A stretch of DNA of 6,010 nucleotides from Candidatus Omnitrophota bacterium (GTDB taxonomy: Bacteria; Omnitrophota; Gorgyraeia; Tantalellales; Tantalellaceae). The position numbers and the translations under genes are program-made. The stretch covers positions 1 through 6,010 of the forward strand of contig JAHIZQ010000063.1 in the NCBI GenBank assembly GCA_018814505.1, written 5' to 3'. The notes below the pieces were generated by a model, which was not told where the DNA came from, did no database searches, and saw only the letters and a program-made list of their open reading frames with translations. How positions within the stretch are numbered: the first letter of the stretch is position 1; each line of letters starts with the position of its first letter. Shown in pieces: positions 5,975 through 6,010 of the stretch.

Positions 5975-6003
5975 TTGACAAAACTTATTTTATCTGTTAC
6001 TAT
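5975..6003 (+). promoter_or_regulatory. Sigma70-type promoter leading out of the window
   Basis: A consensus -35 box TTGACA (5975-5980), a 17-base spacer and a -10 box TACTAT (5998-6003, four of six matches), with an extended -10 TG at 5995-5996. Very AT-rich DNA lies upstream (about 5930-5974) and could act as an UP element. The predicted start of transcription is near 6010, at the window edge, so the gene served is not visible. Confidence 0.6.
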
Positions 6004-6010
6004 TCTATCA

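Overview
The window is an ordinary bacterial housekeeping block, with all six recognisable genes on the plus strand. In order: the 3' part of ileS (isoleucyl-tRNA synthetase), a DksA/TraR-type zinc-finger regulator, lspA (signal peptidase II), lgt (prolipoprotein diacylglyceryl transferase), an RluD-type 23S rRNA pseudouridine synthase, and aroA (EPSP synthase). I see no mobile element, CRISPR array, tRNA, rRNA or broken gene, and nothing that amounts to a new multi-gene system.

Layout: positions 1-2592 hold ileS, dksA-like and lspA with overlapping ends, so they are probably co-transcribed and translationally coupled. lgt follows after 47 bases. Positions 3408-3624 are the only sizeable gap inside the block. 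This gap is not empty: it can fold into a long rod-like RNA containing a strong hairpin followed by eight T residues (a candidate intrinsic terminator or attenuator), a separate G-rich hairpin upstream, and a purine-rich ribosome-binding-like run downstream. rluD starts at 3625, and aroA follows after a 63-base gap. After aroA the last 118 bases are very AT-rich and hold a weak terminator-like hairpin and a good sigma70-type promoter pointing out of the window, so a new transcription unit probably begins near 6010.

How the genes relate: lgt and lspA act consecutively in lipoprotein maturation (Lgt adds diacylglycerol to the lipobox cysteine, then LspA removes the signal peptide). ileS and rluD serve translation. 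The DksA-like protein is expected to bind RNA polymerase and may link expression to growth state. aroA supplies chorismate for aromatic amino acids. The grouping looks like a growth-related housekeeping cluster rather than one pathway.

Organism: a bacterium with AT-rich DNA, using the standard code (TAA, TAG and TGA all serve as stops). Several proteins are rich in cysteine, which would fit an anaerobe. The order ileS / dksA-like / lspA / lgt / rluD / aroA, the non-proteobacterial Lgt signature and the class II-like EPSP synthase suggest an uncultured lineage such as Omnitrophota or Elusimicrobiota. That placement is a low-confidence inference from general knowledge and could not be tested here.
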